The notes under the pieces were generated by a model, which was not told the DNA's origin, did not search any database, and was given only the letters and a program-made list of their open reading frames with translations. 64,000 bases of DNA, from positions 37,863,829 to 37,927,828 of the forward strand of contig OX387187.1 in the NCBI GenBank assembly GCA_947561395.2, read 5' to 3'. This document shows, in pieces, positions 1 through 13,250 of the stretch. This DNA is from Buxus sempervirens (taxonomy: Eukaryota > Streptophyta > Magnoliopsida > Buxales > Buxaceae). Every line of letters starts with the position of its first letter. The stretch's first letter is position 1. A program made the translations under genes and the position numbers.

Positions 1-78
1 CCAAGATCCTCCGGTCCATTTGGACATTTGTGGGGAGGCCCACAGGAGAACTGGACTTAAAATCTGCTGGAGCCGTAG

Positions 79-179
79 GCTGGAAGATCTGTTAGTCCAA
101 TGGCAATGCATGTGTCCACATAGGTATGTGAGAGTGATGTGGACACATGCATTGCCGTTGGACCAGCAGATCTTCCAGC
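79..179. repeat. Imperfect hairpin (foldback)
   Basis: Arms at 80-121 and 137-178 are inverted copies of 42 bases with three differences, two of which would be G:U pairs in RNA; the loop is 15 bases. A G-C pair at 79/179 extends the stem. It looks like a MITE remnant or a small-RNA precursor. I do not recognise the arm as a known miRNA. Confidence 0.7.
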
Positions 180-1287
180 GAGAGGGTCCAGGCGATATGG
201 TCTGAGAGAACTGGACCTATTGAAACACATAAAAAGAGTAAAAAAGCCACTGAGAGAAAGAGCATTCACAAGCAAAGAAAAAAATGCAGATCAGAATTCA
301 CAGAGCCTGACCAGTTAGCAGAGTTACCAAAATATCACCAATACCAGATGATCGAAGATGTTGCCTTTTTTCTTTTTTCCTTTTTTTGGGTTAAAAAAGA
401 GAGAGAGAGAGAACAGACAAGCTTTAGTCTCTGAAACTCTGTACCCATGCTGCCATGCCACAGAATCTCAGATTCATCAGCAGTAAGAACGTGAGTAACA
501 CCATCTCCACAGATCATCCAAGAATGCTTATCAACACAACATTAAATTCATCTTAATGAATCTAAGATGAGTTTTAATCTGTCTCACCAAAATTTGAAGG
601 TTGGAAGAGAGGAATAGAGTTTGCTTGTAATCCTACATGCGGTAATAGATACATGCTGATGCTCATTTATATGCGTGCAGAAGGTATTGAATATTTTTCT
701 AGTGAGATGAGTTAAGCATGTGATAAAGGGTCACAGAATCCAGTACAATAAGGATAATGGGCTCCTTGAGAGAGAGCTAAGAACATAAGTACAGGGTCCT
801 TTCACACATCAACTCATCAAAGTCCAGCCCTTGATTCATGAATTGAAGAGCTGCCAATGTTCAAATAGTTAAGGATTTCACAAAGTTGTATCAAGCCAAA
901 AATCAAATGACAATAAAAATATAACTGATATCAAAATACAAGTATGGTAATTTAGGTTAAGAATATAGACAACAAAGGGAAAAGTATAGCATCTAAGATC
1001 CCCCCATTCAAGAGGGTGAATATCATTCCATGTTCATAAATCATCAAAATGAAAGCTCAAACCATAAGCGCCTCGTCCAATCGGAGAAGCCACTCAACCA
1101 CCATGACAGCTTGGGAAACTGAAACTTTGCAGCTTGGAAGTCGAAACTTTGACTTCGTCAATCTTTTCCGTTGGATGTAATTGCTGTTTTGACTGGAATG
1201 GAAACAATTGAAGTGGGTTGCTCCGAAAGGCTACATCTATAAGAACAAGACCCTGCATTTTTCAATTTATAAGACAGTCACACAGGA

Positions 1288-4200
1288 CTAATTGAAATTC
1301 CAAAGTAATCTCCGCGTTTGAGCTGGTGGGGCAAGTCCTGGAATATCCCGAATATCCTTGTTCTTGGGGTTCACGATCTGAAATCAAAAACAAGAAACTC
1401 GCCATATAAGCAGAAGCATAAACAAATGAATAGAAGATGCAGATTTTAGTATCAGAATTCCAGGGGCTCAAAGATTTGAAGATTTAATTCTAATAAATAT
1501 GTCCACTAGTTTTATCCTGTTCTGAATTTTTACCAGCTCAGAGCACATTTGATTTCAAATTGAAAGTGTCGTTGTACAACAAGTGGGTACCTGAACTAGC
1601 ACACAGAATTATGTACAGCAACTTTACTATTATATAGAAACCCATATAGAGGACCTGAGGATAAACAGTCAGCAAATTTTGACACAAACAACCATGCTCC
1701 AAATTAATCTCTCTGGGTGGTATCAGTTGATCACCTTTTGAATCAAACAAAACCCAAAAACCTCAATCAAAGTTCTTGGTCCTTATGCATCTGTTGAATT
1801 TGTTATGGACTAATAAATCAAGCATTAGAACACAAACACGATGTGCACCACCCGTGTCGTGATCCAGAAGAGCAATTTCAAAGAGACAATATCAATAAAC
1901 AATGCCTTTCCACTAGTTGGGTTCAGCAGGATTAATTATGTCTTGCCACATAGCTGAAGCTATTTTCTCAAAATTGAAGAGTGTTGACTTCCTCATAAGA
2001 TACATTTTTGTCTTTCCTTTAAAGAATCCATGGGTGTCCTGCAATACTAATGACTCTGTATTCAACTCCCTTTCCGAAAATTTCAACATAGGGATTGATG
2101 GTCTTTAAATACAGAAAAGTCTGTCTAGCAGTCTGTTGGGAGACATTGAAGGAGACTGCACGGACACCAGATAGCTCATGCACTCGGAATTTTCCAGAAA
2201 AGCAGCCATCAGAAAATGTAGTGTCACAGTTAGAAGTCGCATTTATCCCATGATCCAACTCTAGAAAGATAGCAATGCAACAAAATTCTTTTTTCCTTCT
2301 TTCCCCTTTTTCTCAGAGTAGGCTGTCCAAATGAAGTTGGAAGAACAGGAATTTGGAATTTTCTGCAACAGATGATAACCTTAAGTGTGAAAGCTTGACA
2401 TCCAGAGTCCAATACTTATTGTATCATATGATTTCAGGAGGAAATTGCTCTAAATCTTCTGGATATGTTCTCCGATAAATGTTACTTCAAAATAAGTGTG
2501 GCATCTCAAGAAAGGGAAAGCCAGATAGTTTTTGCAATTTCTCATTCGAAAAGTTCTTTAGATAAAATAAAAATACGCAAATTATGTTTCTATAAGTATA
2601 TGTAGTTAGTTTAGAGGACTAGATCCTAGATGAAGGACTGAACCAAAAAAGGAAGTTTTTTCAGTAAAGGAGAGACTGGAATTTTTTAAAGTATATATTG
2701 CAAGGTCAAATCAATTGAATCATATGAATGTTAAAATTTATGATGAATCTTAGAATAAAATTAGTAATCATAAAATTATATATAAAAATTAATAATTGGA
2801 ACATTACTTTGTTATTCTAATGATTGAATCAACCTATTGTCAAATCAAATCAAATCAAATTGTATGATTTTAACAAAGGATTGGCAACTTTTCAGCCGAC
2901 AGCAGAAAGGAAAAGGCGGTAATTATATTAGAACTCGAATGTTTAATACAGTAGTTTAAAAGTCATCAGCTCATAATTACAATTACAAATAATAAAAAAT
3001 AAATGATATCCAACCTTCACAATGATGATGGCTATAACTCCAAGGACAACTATGAAGAGCAATGCCATGATACATCTGTCAGTAGCAACCTAAAGAAAGA
3101 AGGTAAATCAGGAAAGAAGAATGACAAGCCAAATTCATTACACTATGATAAATTAAAATGCAATGAGGGGGTGGTTACATTTCAGAGATTGACCTGCCTA
3201 CCGATTTCCTTAACCAGTTTAGATGCTTTTTTGATTGAGAAATGGATTGAATCCAGCTCATTTACAATCCTACTCATTTGTTCTGTCTGCAGGTGCAAAT
3301 ATGTAAAGTATTTTAGTTGCACTGTATGTGACTAATAGGAAGAAAGGAAAAGGTTAACACGTGTCTTAAATATAGAGAAGTGTGTTGCTCACCTGTGCAT
3401 GGAGAGCGGCTGAAGTCTCTGTTCCAACATTAACAGTGTCCTCAACAACCTATAATATAGAGAAAAAAAGGAAGAGAAAATTTAGGAACACCAAAATAAA
3501 AATTAGTTTTTTAGAGATGATGTAAATTTCCAAGAGAAAAAAAGGTCACAAGTTTTAAGCTAATCTTCATGCTTCCTTAATCTTTTGCTGTACATCTGGA
3601 AGGCGATTCAGATACACTCCACATGATAGTAACATGATAGTCTGAAATGTTACAAGTAATAAGTCTTTGCTATCTGTTTTAAATTGGATGTGACTGCTTA
3701 GAGAAAAATGATAACCCAAGTAACTAATGGCAAGGGTGCCACTATGCAAACCGCGGAAAAGACAGCTTGACAGACAAATTTATACAGTCCAATTACTTGT
3801 CTGACTCTGTAGCATGGGAAAACACTCATCTTTTCTGCTTTTCAAATTATTCGGCGGAAGGACACTCCCAAAAATCCAGTTGCACAGACCATGCACCCAA
3901 TTATCTCATATTATGGTCAAGATTGGAAGTTGGCTGCCTCTTGGATAGAAAAAGGACAAAAATTAGACAAACTAAATAACAAGTCCTGTATCTGAAATTC
4001 TGACATCGAGGAAAAAGGCTACAGTTTGCGGCAATAGCCTACACATCAGGAAGTAACACTGGTTGGTACAATTCTTTGCCAATGCCTCAAGGGGGAGGAT
4101 TGGCCTGCCAATTGAATGTATAAGATCAAAAAGCATGGGGACCATGTGAGCAATATTAAGTAGAGATTATTATGCTCAATCGCTCTAGGCAGTATTACAT

Positions 4201-7200
4201 CTTAATCTTCGCAGATATAAAACACAAATAATTTTCATCCGAGCTAAGACAACAAGCAATTCCGGATAGAGTTTTGAATTCCAGCAAATCATACCTTCAA
4301 ATACCACAACAGGAGATAATGACCATATAGAAGACAAAAGAAGCCTTATAAAAGGTTAAAGGATATAAAATTTAGAAAAGGAAAGAAAGAAAAGCCAAAA
4401 ATCTCCAATGGGTTACTCTTATAGAAAAATCAACCTTTTTTGTCCTTTCAATTGCTTGATCTGTTTCGTCCATCATCCGGTTCCCACCATCAATTAGCTG
4501 CTGATTTGTCATAGCTGTAACATATACACTTGCTTTAGAAATCCTTGTCTTGGGCATAAAGATGGTGTCTAAAATATAAGATGTGGCTAATATGCTGGAG
4601 TTTGATGTATTGAAAATCTAAGCATACCAGATCATAATTGAACTGATCAAACTACTGATCAGGCATATCAATGGACCAAACTAAGTCCAGTTTGACTACA
4701 CCAGTATGAATCAGATTACTCTTTTAGAAGAGAGCTTCTTTTTTCCTTTTTATTTTTCTGGGTAATTGCCTTATAGTCAACCTTGTCCTTGCATTTCTTT
4801 TAGAAGTCAAAGTATGCATATTTTCTTTTTTGCAACTCTTTTTATGGGATAATTTCCATGCTTTGCTTGTTTTGTTTTTTCTTCTATTCTTCTTTTGCAT
4901 CTTATTCTTCTTCTTCTTCTTCTGCTTCTTCTTTTTGTGAGACAATTTGCTGCTATGATAATGATGTTTGAAGATTGTGATTCTTCTCTTGAACACGTGG
5001 ATTATTCCCTTTTTCTAATAAATCAATCTATTTGACTATAAGCAAAAAACAAAACCAAAAAAAAAAAAGAATAAACAAATTATCCATCAATATAAATATT
5101 TACATTTGATGATAAATATGTTTTGGCCATCAATATACACACAAGCATAATTTGTTTGTGAGGCTCAATATGCAATTATGCATGCATTTAGAAAATTGAT
5201 AACTGTGGAGGCCTTCACATATGCTCACGTATATGGTGTTTGTTTGTGTGTGTGTCTATATGCGTATATTTATAAAATTAATAATTGTGGAGGATTCATA
5301 GCCTAGATATCAGCTGGACCCTCAAATACACTGGTCTTAACCTACTTTATCGACATATATCAACACTCCACATTTCAGACAACATAAAATGAGTACCAAA
5401 TTACCAATACAAAGCCTTTCCACTTTGCAACTTGAATTGATGGAAAATGAGGGGCTATCAAAAATCAATGACTGAATGAATGTACACATAAGACCATATA
5501 CTTACATGAAGCAAGCAGGACATTCTCTTCCCCAAACCCCTCACTGGGCCCATCAAAGAGGTCAACCCGCTTATTGTTTTCAAGACTACTTGCATACCTG
5601 TATTGCAATGCATAAAAAAGCCAGAGTGAAGACAAAGCAATGAAAAGCATTACAAAAGATAGTTGAACTGATCTTGCATTGTTAGTAATAAGCACCTAAC
5701 TAATAAAAAGATCATGAAAATTTAAACATAGTATATTATGAAAGTATAAAATATGTTTTTTAATACCATATATGACAGACAAGTTCCTTGCTTGCAAGCA
5801 TTTCATTAGCAAGGTCCACTTGAAGATCAAGTTGACACTCACTAAGTTCTTCCCTTAACTGACAATTTTTCATGTCTAGATCAGAATTCTATTTATCCAA
5901 GATTTGAGCATTGACTTGAGATTTTTCAGTTTATAGGTAACTTGGTACATAGGAGATCCTTGCACATGAGTAGACCAGGCTTCCATGACAATATTAAGGA
6001 AATCCAGATGGGCCAGCCAGTGGTTAAAGAATGTGAACAATTTCCTTTTGGCAGATCAGATCAGATGAGGATGCAAGTTCGAGAGTGATCAGAAATGCTA
6101 GGATTCGGAAAATCTACTTCATCCACGCTAAGAATGGTGGTCGACAAGCCGTGAACAGCCCTAATTCGAAGACATTCTTCGTTTTTCTTTTATGATTAAT
6201 AAAAATTTTGTTAAAAATCAAAGAAAGAGTACAAAACACCCATGAGAAATGGAAAAAAAACCCTATAGTAACTGTGAATACATCTTTATCATTCTTTATA
6301 CTGCCCAATCAAGACAACTCTCAACATAAAACTGTTAGTAAACACAACCCAAGAAGTCCAGTCCCACAAACATCATTGGGATAAATAGATCTGAATTCAT
6401 GCCAGATGCAGGCCCAATTTGTAGTCAATGCCATGCTATTCTCAAGGATCCTCAACTTTCTGATGCGTGCTCCTTAAAAAGTACAGTGGTTTCAGGCCAG
6501 CCACACCGACAATATAGTGCAAAGAAGGCCGTAAAGTAGATCCAATTACCTCTATTCCTTAAGCATTGGAAGCTAGATCAGTAAAGTCTCTTGGTAACGC
6601 CCACTTCAGCCCAGGACAGTTTAGAAGATGAGACCAAGCCGACCACCTCGCAATGGACAAAGATGTGATTGATAGATTCCCCATCTTTGAAGTGCAGCAC
6701 ACGTACACACTAGGAGAAATAGCAACAATTTTGTAATAGCCTAGAATTTACATAAGCTTAACTGTGTCTTTTGTAATTATTTTATTTTATTAACAAAGAT
6801 TAAGTTCAATAGACTTGAGGACTAGTGTTTAGTGGGATTACTACATAAGCCCAAATTACCAAGCGTGCAGCCCATTAGGGAATTTAAGGGTAGGGAAACT
6901 CTTCAAATCTACTATGAGTCTTCTTAGCATTAATTTTATTTGACTTATTTGACCACAGACAAGGGTGGACATTGGAGGCTTCAGACTCATCCCTCTGTGG
7001 ATGACTAGTAGTTCTAAAATCAAGGCTGGCACCAAATGCCTTTGGATACTTTACCAACATTGCGATGCGAACCATATGTCACTATCCAACACTATAGATA
7101 CTAGAACACCATGCAACCTTACTATTTTTCCTATATATAATCTTCCCCACTCATCCATAGTTATGTGGACTTGAAGGGAAAGAAATGTGCCAATTTGATC

Positions 7201-10200
7201 AATTGGTCCACAATCATCCCAATAGCGCCCCGCTGATTGTGAGTTCTAGCCTTCTAGGCAGTCCCAAAATAAAATCCTCGATGATATTCTCCGATTTCCA
7301 GGTTTAATAGGAAGAGGTTGTAGAGTTCCAACTGGACTTTGATGTGCTGCCTCAACTTGTTGGTAGATGGAACATCTACACCAAGTATTTAAATTTCACA
7401 TTTTGCCAGCATGCCACCACCAGCTCCCAGCAAAATTTCGTCAACATGCCATCCAGATTTCCATAAGTGAGGGGAAATGGGGGAAATTTTTTTTGTATAC
7501 ATAGATGTGAAATAAATCCCAAAAAAAAATAAAAGGAAAGGCATAGAACTGCGATGTATAAATTATTTCATGCATATTGCATATAGAAAATCAAGGGAAA
7601 TGAAATCCACTAGCATTATCATATCCACTGATAATCAAGCCCACACAAAACCATGCCAAAAGCCCCAACAACACATCTTTAGTGAAGAAATGAGGAGAAA
7701 AGGACCATTTTGACTAATTTCGAACATGACTTCAGGTCACCTGCGAAATTTCCCTGATCATTTTGCAGCATGTTGCGACATGTCATCAAAATGTTGCGCA
7801 ACATATCTCAAAATGTAGGGAAACTGGGGAATCTCCATTTCCCCAATGAGTTTGTGCTGCCAGACTTGATATATCAGCGAAATGTCATGAAACAGTAAAT
7901 GCTGATCGAGATGCACGCTGTGTTATCATACTTCATATTATTCCACAAGAAGGTTCTCTTGAGGTCTTTGTACATTGTTTTGCCATCAAGATGCACTGAG
8001 TATCCAAACTTATGTGCCTCAGACAAAATCTCTTTCTTCTATTCTGACATATTCAACACACAAAGTCTACTCTTAAGAAGGATACTACAATTAGAAAGCA
8101 TCTTCCAATCTTCCATGCTTCCATAGAATCATCTGCTGCCATTGATTGTAGTTACTGATCATGCTTCTGTGCCTCGATGATTCTTTCTAACAAAACCCAG
8201 CTTAGCAGACATGTTGGCAAAAATACACAGTGAAACTGAGATTTTACCTCAACATTCAACTCCATCATCTTGTCTAGTAAACATACAGTACATTCCTCGG
8301 CTTCCTACCACATTTACTTTCCCCAAGCGACAAAGTGAAGTCATAATCCTTAACTAGCTCCAAATCCAGCTTCTTTTCCTCATATTCAACTCTTTTTGGG
8401 ACAAGATATATTTCAAACTCCTATGATCTGAAAAGAGTTCAAATTTTTTTCTCATAAAGATAGTGTCTTCACGTCTTCAACACAAACACAACAACCTCTA
8501 ATTCCACATCATGGGTTGGATAATTCTGTTCATGAGGCTTCAAATATCGAGAAGCATAAGCTACCATTTTCTAATCTTGCATTAGAACACACTCCAAATG
8601 TTTGAGTAAACCATAAGTATAAACAATAAATTGTTCCTCACCCTTAGGTAGGGTTAGCACAGAAAACACATTAAAGGTTTTCTCACAAGCATCTGAGTAA
8701 ACAAATTTCAGCCCCCTTCCTTGTAGGATGTGCCAATGGTGAGGCAATCTGGAGAACCCTTCTATGAATCTCCTGAAACATCCTACCAGCCCCCAAAAAA
8801 TATCTTATTTCTATTGAATTCTTAGGCTGTTTTCAACCTTAGCCGGATCTATAAAAACTCCCACCTTGGAGACTACATGTCCCAAAAACTTCACCTCCTC
8901 ATTCCAGAATTTACACTTTTTGCATGCAATGGCTCAGAAAATTGTATGAATTTTATAAGATCAGAAACCTTGATCAGTCAATAGTCATAGTGTTGACTGG
9001 CTTTGATCAGTGATAGCATAGGGGCTTCTTTACTAGCACACAGACAATATTTATTCTTTTAAATAAGTCCTAATCTCTTTCTCTCTCATGTGGCCGTACA
9101 ACTCTCTTCCACTCTTCCATTTTCTCTCACTCGCCCCTCACTCTTTCTCTATCCTCTCACATCTTTCACACTAATAGCTCTCTTTTCTTTTGGATTTTCT
9201 TTTCTTTTTCCGGCGACTGTTGTTTGACTGAGGAAGAAAAGAGAAGAAAGACAAAGAAGGAAACATAAAGGACAAGGGGAAAATTTTTGGAAAAATCAAT
9301 AATAGAAAGATAAAGCTTTTATTTTCTTCCCAACATTTATGATATTTTTATTGAAGGTTCATGTTATACAAAAAAGGATTAATTATCAGGTTTTAATTGA
9401 ATGACTGTTCTTTTAATTTATCAAATGGAATTTCTTGTTTATGTTAAGAAATAAATTGCAAGGAAGTACTTATGGTTGAGAAGAGACAAACCAGATTGTA
9501 GTGTTCCATTGAAAGGGCATTCAGCCAACAATCAACAGTAGTTTACTTGTTGCTTTTATAAAGGAAACAGCACACCATCCTATAGATTCTTAGATGACAT
9601 AAAAACAAAGTCCAAAAGGTGGTTTTTTTTTTTTGTCTTTTTCCTTTTATGTTTTGTTTTCTTTCTGTTTAGTGGCTGATTAATATTTTTTGTCTTTGAT
9701 TATGAGGATTTTGTGCCAAATCAGTACAGCAAAAAATGGGATATTGAGTAAACTTGGGTTTGGCCATGTGAGCTAATCTTCTTGTTGAATCGGTCTAAGA
9801 CAATATTTTAATTTCATTGCTCTGTCTTTTGTTTTGGATGTTTGTGAATATATTTTTCTTTTTTTTTTTTTACTTAGTTTTTATGTTTGTTAGAAACGCT
9901 TGTACTCTGGATTTGACATATTTTAGAAAAAAAAAAAAAAAGGAAAAACCTGATGGGAGAAGCTTATCAACAGTGCATGTCTTTTTCTGTTTTTATACAA
10001 TGAGTAACGGTGCATCTGCGTGTATGATGGAGATGATGATTTAGACAAAGGGAAATCTTTGAGAAAATTACACAACAGGCCCTCCTTTATACACAAAACT
10101 TGAATAAAAATTGAGAACAAGGACAAGGATTTCTGTCATGGCAAATCTCAAGATAGGATGATGGGTTAGAAAAAAACTAAAAACTGCAAATGATCTGTGT

Positions 10201-12690
10201 TAAGAAACAGAATGGGAATTGACAAATTAGAGAGTGGTACAGGAGGTTGACAATGGCTTCTTTACTCTTATAATCCAGTTAAATCATCATTAGACCTTCT
10301 GCCCGAATTAACATGGCATTCCAATTGTTGGTCCTGCTCCTGCATCAAGTATCCCTTTGCCACCTTCCAATTAGACCATCCAATAATCATTTGGGAATTT
10401 CCTAAGAGATTTCCCTCAGAAATGGTGAAATGAATCAGTATTGACAGACTCAAACAAGAAAATAAAATAATAATGCCAATTTCTTTAAGAATAAGATCCA
10501 GTGGCTGTCATTGGTCTACTGTAGATCACACTAAAGAATTGAAACAAAACTGAGAGTCCTATCAGTTTCAAATTCTTAGTCTTAGCATAAGAGAACAACC
10601 AAAAACAAAAAGAAAACATTTTCAGTTATTAAAATGAAACACAATAATGGAAGATATGATTTTTGACAAAGCAGGATGGAGAGACAGGATTTGTGACACC
10701 GACCCAACTTTGTTGGGAACTGGCTTCTAACAATGATGATGATGATGATGATGAAAATGAAACACACTACATCAGAAACACTTTCAGTTTTTTCTTTCTG
10801 TTATAGTATGACAGTTACACATAGGATGCCACATTTTAAGAAAAGTGGGCCCTGTGCACCAAATCAACTACACCTATATTGAAGCTTCCATGAATATGTT
10901 CAGTATCCCACTTAATGTGTGAATCGCATTCTTTTACTTTCTTTTACCATATCACCCAGGATCAAGCATTAGTAAATTAATAAGTTTAATAGCATCTTTG
11001 ACAGTGACTAATAATCATTGATGAACTTCTGAGAAACCAAGTTAGGCATTCTAATCTTTTTAGTTATAAAACAATCAGAATAAACTAAAATGTAAGTCTG
11101 TATAAAATCAGATAATTTGGAAGCAATAAATAAAAGGTTTGACAGCATTTTAGCACTGCCTTTGAAGAAAAATAAATATTAGAAGGTGAAACAAACCCAT
11201 TAGCTATAAGAAAATTAAATAACTGTCTTTTAGCACTGCCTTTGAAGAGAAATTATGACTAACAATACCATAAGAAGGTGAAAAAAAACAATTAGCTATA
11301 AGGAAATACGGTAACTGTTTCAAAATTGAATGGCTGGAAAACATAAGGAAAGACATATGTATGTTGCTTTCAATTCAGAGGAAGATGCAAGTTTCCAACA
11401 AATGATAACTTACTGCTTTTTGAGAGCAACATAGGAATTCAATTCTTTGATCTGCACAGTAGTAGAAGCAACACTGAGATTGATTTGGATCTTTGATGAA
11501 AAACTGATTAATTGTAATCAACCAGTGCAAAATTAACAACAATATAATTGAACTTAAAAGGTAAAGAGAGAAAAAAAAACCATTGATTGCTTTTTCTCAG
11601 TGAGCATCCTGTTGGTCTCAGGACTATTTTGACTCTCTCCATCCTTCACTTCTCTATCAAACTCTTTAATCAACCTGCAGATACAACAAACACATAAGAT
11701 ACTTCCTTACAAAGCCTGCAATATTTAAATCAGTGTATCTTCCAAGTCTAACTTCTTAAGCAAACTCAACTACTACCAGTCCTTCAATGATGAAAATAAT
11801 GTATCAAAATATTCAATGCATTTTCCAATAAATCCGTATGCTTATATGCACAGCTATATTTTCCACTTTTTAATAGGGCAGCCAGACAATGTTTAGGGAA
11901 AATAAAATTATTTTAGATCTATTCTATACGAAATGGCAAGTCATTATAATGAATATCTAAAACAAAGAGGCAATAGGAAACACTCTGCTTTTAAAAATCA
12001 ATCCTAACAGCAGAGATAACGACGGAACATGCACTGCTCTCTCTGGTCATCATATGAGAAAAAGAACTCCAGCAACTAATAGCAAGAAAGTTTGAATGAA
12101 TCACGTACCTCTTACACTCCCGCATCTTCCCCGTAAGTTCTTCCAACTGCCTGCTCTGCCTGCTTGGATCCTTGACTTTCTCCAACTTCTGGAATCCGCT
12201 ACTGTTAGACCAAGATGGCACAACTATTTCAGAGTACTTATAAAGAACCCATTCTTATTTCTCGTATCATAATTAAGCAAAATGTGAATAGCAATATAGC
12301 ATGAAATAAAAACTAACAAAATTACTGCAGTTGTAACATTGTAGGCTTTTCTTTAGCGATTATGGTCAAAAGTAGTCCAGGTTTAGAAGCCACAATGAAC
12401 TGGTAACTGAAGCGTCCAGAGTTAAAACAAAAACAGGCAATATGATAACAAATATCTAATTAATAGACCAAAAGTTGCAGATCTACAATGACGAAACATG
12501 CGATGCTCCGTGTATAATGAAACAAGTAGTCCACGAAGCATATGATCAGAAACATATCATGAAAGCAATAGAGTCGCATAAACGTCGGAAGAGCATGGAA
12601 CAAAATTTCTTACGACAAAGCTCGGAAAATGTCACTGATTTGACCATCGATCTCAGCTAGCTCCTCGCTGATTCCGGATAACGAAGCCAT
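1288..12690 (-). CDS. NPSN11: Novel plant SNARE 11 (Qb-SNARE), 10 exons
   Basis: Encodes a Qb-SNARE of the plant NPSN family, a membrane-fusion protein that in related plants acts at the plasma membrane and cell plate. My spliced model has exons at 12614-12690, 12109-12201, 11581-11674, 11414-11451, 5506-5597, 4435-4514, 3393-3449, 3194-3286, 3015-3089 and 1288-1377. They total 789 nt, or 262 residues plus stop, and every phase joins correctly; the family is about 265 long. It starts [15 protein letters not shown], has a Gln-rich SNARE helix around [20 protein letters not shown], and ends with a hydrophobic anchor ([20 protein letters not shown]) before [17 protein letters not shown]. The ending RRLLWN and the segment [11 protein letters not shown] fit NPSN11 better than NPSN13. 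The exon 3 donor (GTTTTT) is weak. Intron 4 is 5816 bp and full of retroelement debris. It is the only clearly intact conventional host gene here. Confidence 0.93.
2841..2860. repeat. (CAAAT)4 microsatellite
   Basis: Four exact pentanucleotide repeats lie in the last intron of NPSN11. Confidence 0.9.
6560..6715 (-). mobile_element. LINE (non-LTR) remnant, zinc-binding end of RT
   Basis: On the minus strand one frame reads [18 protein letters not shown]. This resembles the C-terminal zf-RVT segment of plant LINE reverse transcriptases (…ES..HIF.HC). Neighbouring frames are broken and no other LINE domain is convincing. It lies inside NPSN11 intron 4. Confidence 0.45.
8190..8950 (-). mobile_element. 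Ty3/gypsy pol remnant (RT to RNase H)
   Basis: Reading the minus strand across frameshifts and stops gives the ordered hallmarks of gypsy pol. A CKFWQ…[17 protein letters not shown] block near 8930 is followed by LTRLTRKG…FV.SDACEK near 8700. Next come [19 protein letters not shown] near 8530 and [26 protein letters not shown] near 8430. These are the end of RT and the RNase H domain of chromovirus-type elements. Heavy decay shows an old insertion. No LTR was found. It explains part of the large NPSN11 intron. Confidence 0.8.
10735..10752. repeat. (GAT)n microsatellite
   Basis: About six to seven uninterrupted ATG/GAT repeats in NPSN11 intron 4. Confidence 0.85.
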
Positions 12691-13250
12691 CGTACAAATC
12701 AAAGCTCAAACTGTCACGCTTATCTTCTAAAATTAACAGCTATGAATTCAAGTCAAAATCGCAGATCTCAGACATCAAATGCGCATCGAAATCACAGAAC
12801 ACGATCCTTTAAAGTCCTTAAAGGATTCTCATTGTCTCCGGCAATGCCAGAGACCGATCTAAAACTCTGATCGATTCACCTGGACCTCCGAAGTTCGATC
12901 CGGATGCAAAGATCATTCCAAGAACTGAATCATCAATCTAAAACCGATTCAAATGATGCGTAACCTTCTAATACCTGATCAGGCCCTAGCAATGCAGCCC
13001 CGATATCGTGATCGTGTCGATCGGAGAAGCCTAAATTTTGGTTTTTGGTTCTCCCGATCTTCTCTGCGTAAAGAACAAAGAGACAGCGAAGCTCTCCTTG
13101 TGATTTACAGAAATTTTTTCTTTTTTAAATTGCCCCGTTATTTTCTTCTCCTTCGTAATTTGAGTTTTTAATCATTTTTCGGCTTTCGTCGTCTGAGGTT
13201 TAAAAATTCGCCGATACCCTGGCCGTTTAAACCGCTATTAAAAAACAGAC
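12691..13250 (-). promoter_or_regulatory. NPSN11 5' leader and promoter region
   Basis: The sequence immediately upstream of the NPSN11 start codon (12688-12690, minus strand). It is GC-richer than its surroundings and has no competing long frame with recognisable homology. I see no secure TATA box, so the start of transcription is not placed. Confidence 0.45.

Noticed and set aside
9200..9900. Possible host exon in NPSN11 intron 4
   Set aside because: Purine/pyrimidine-rich and T-rich tracts only; nothing extends the NPSN11 protein, whose exons join perfectly without it.
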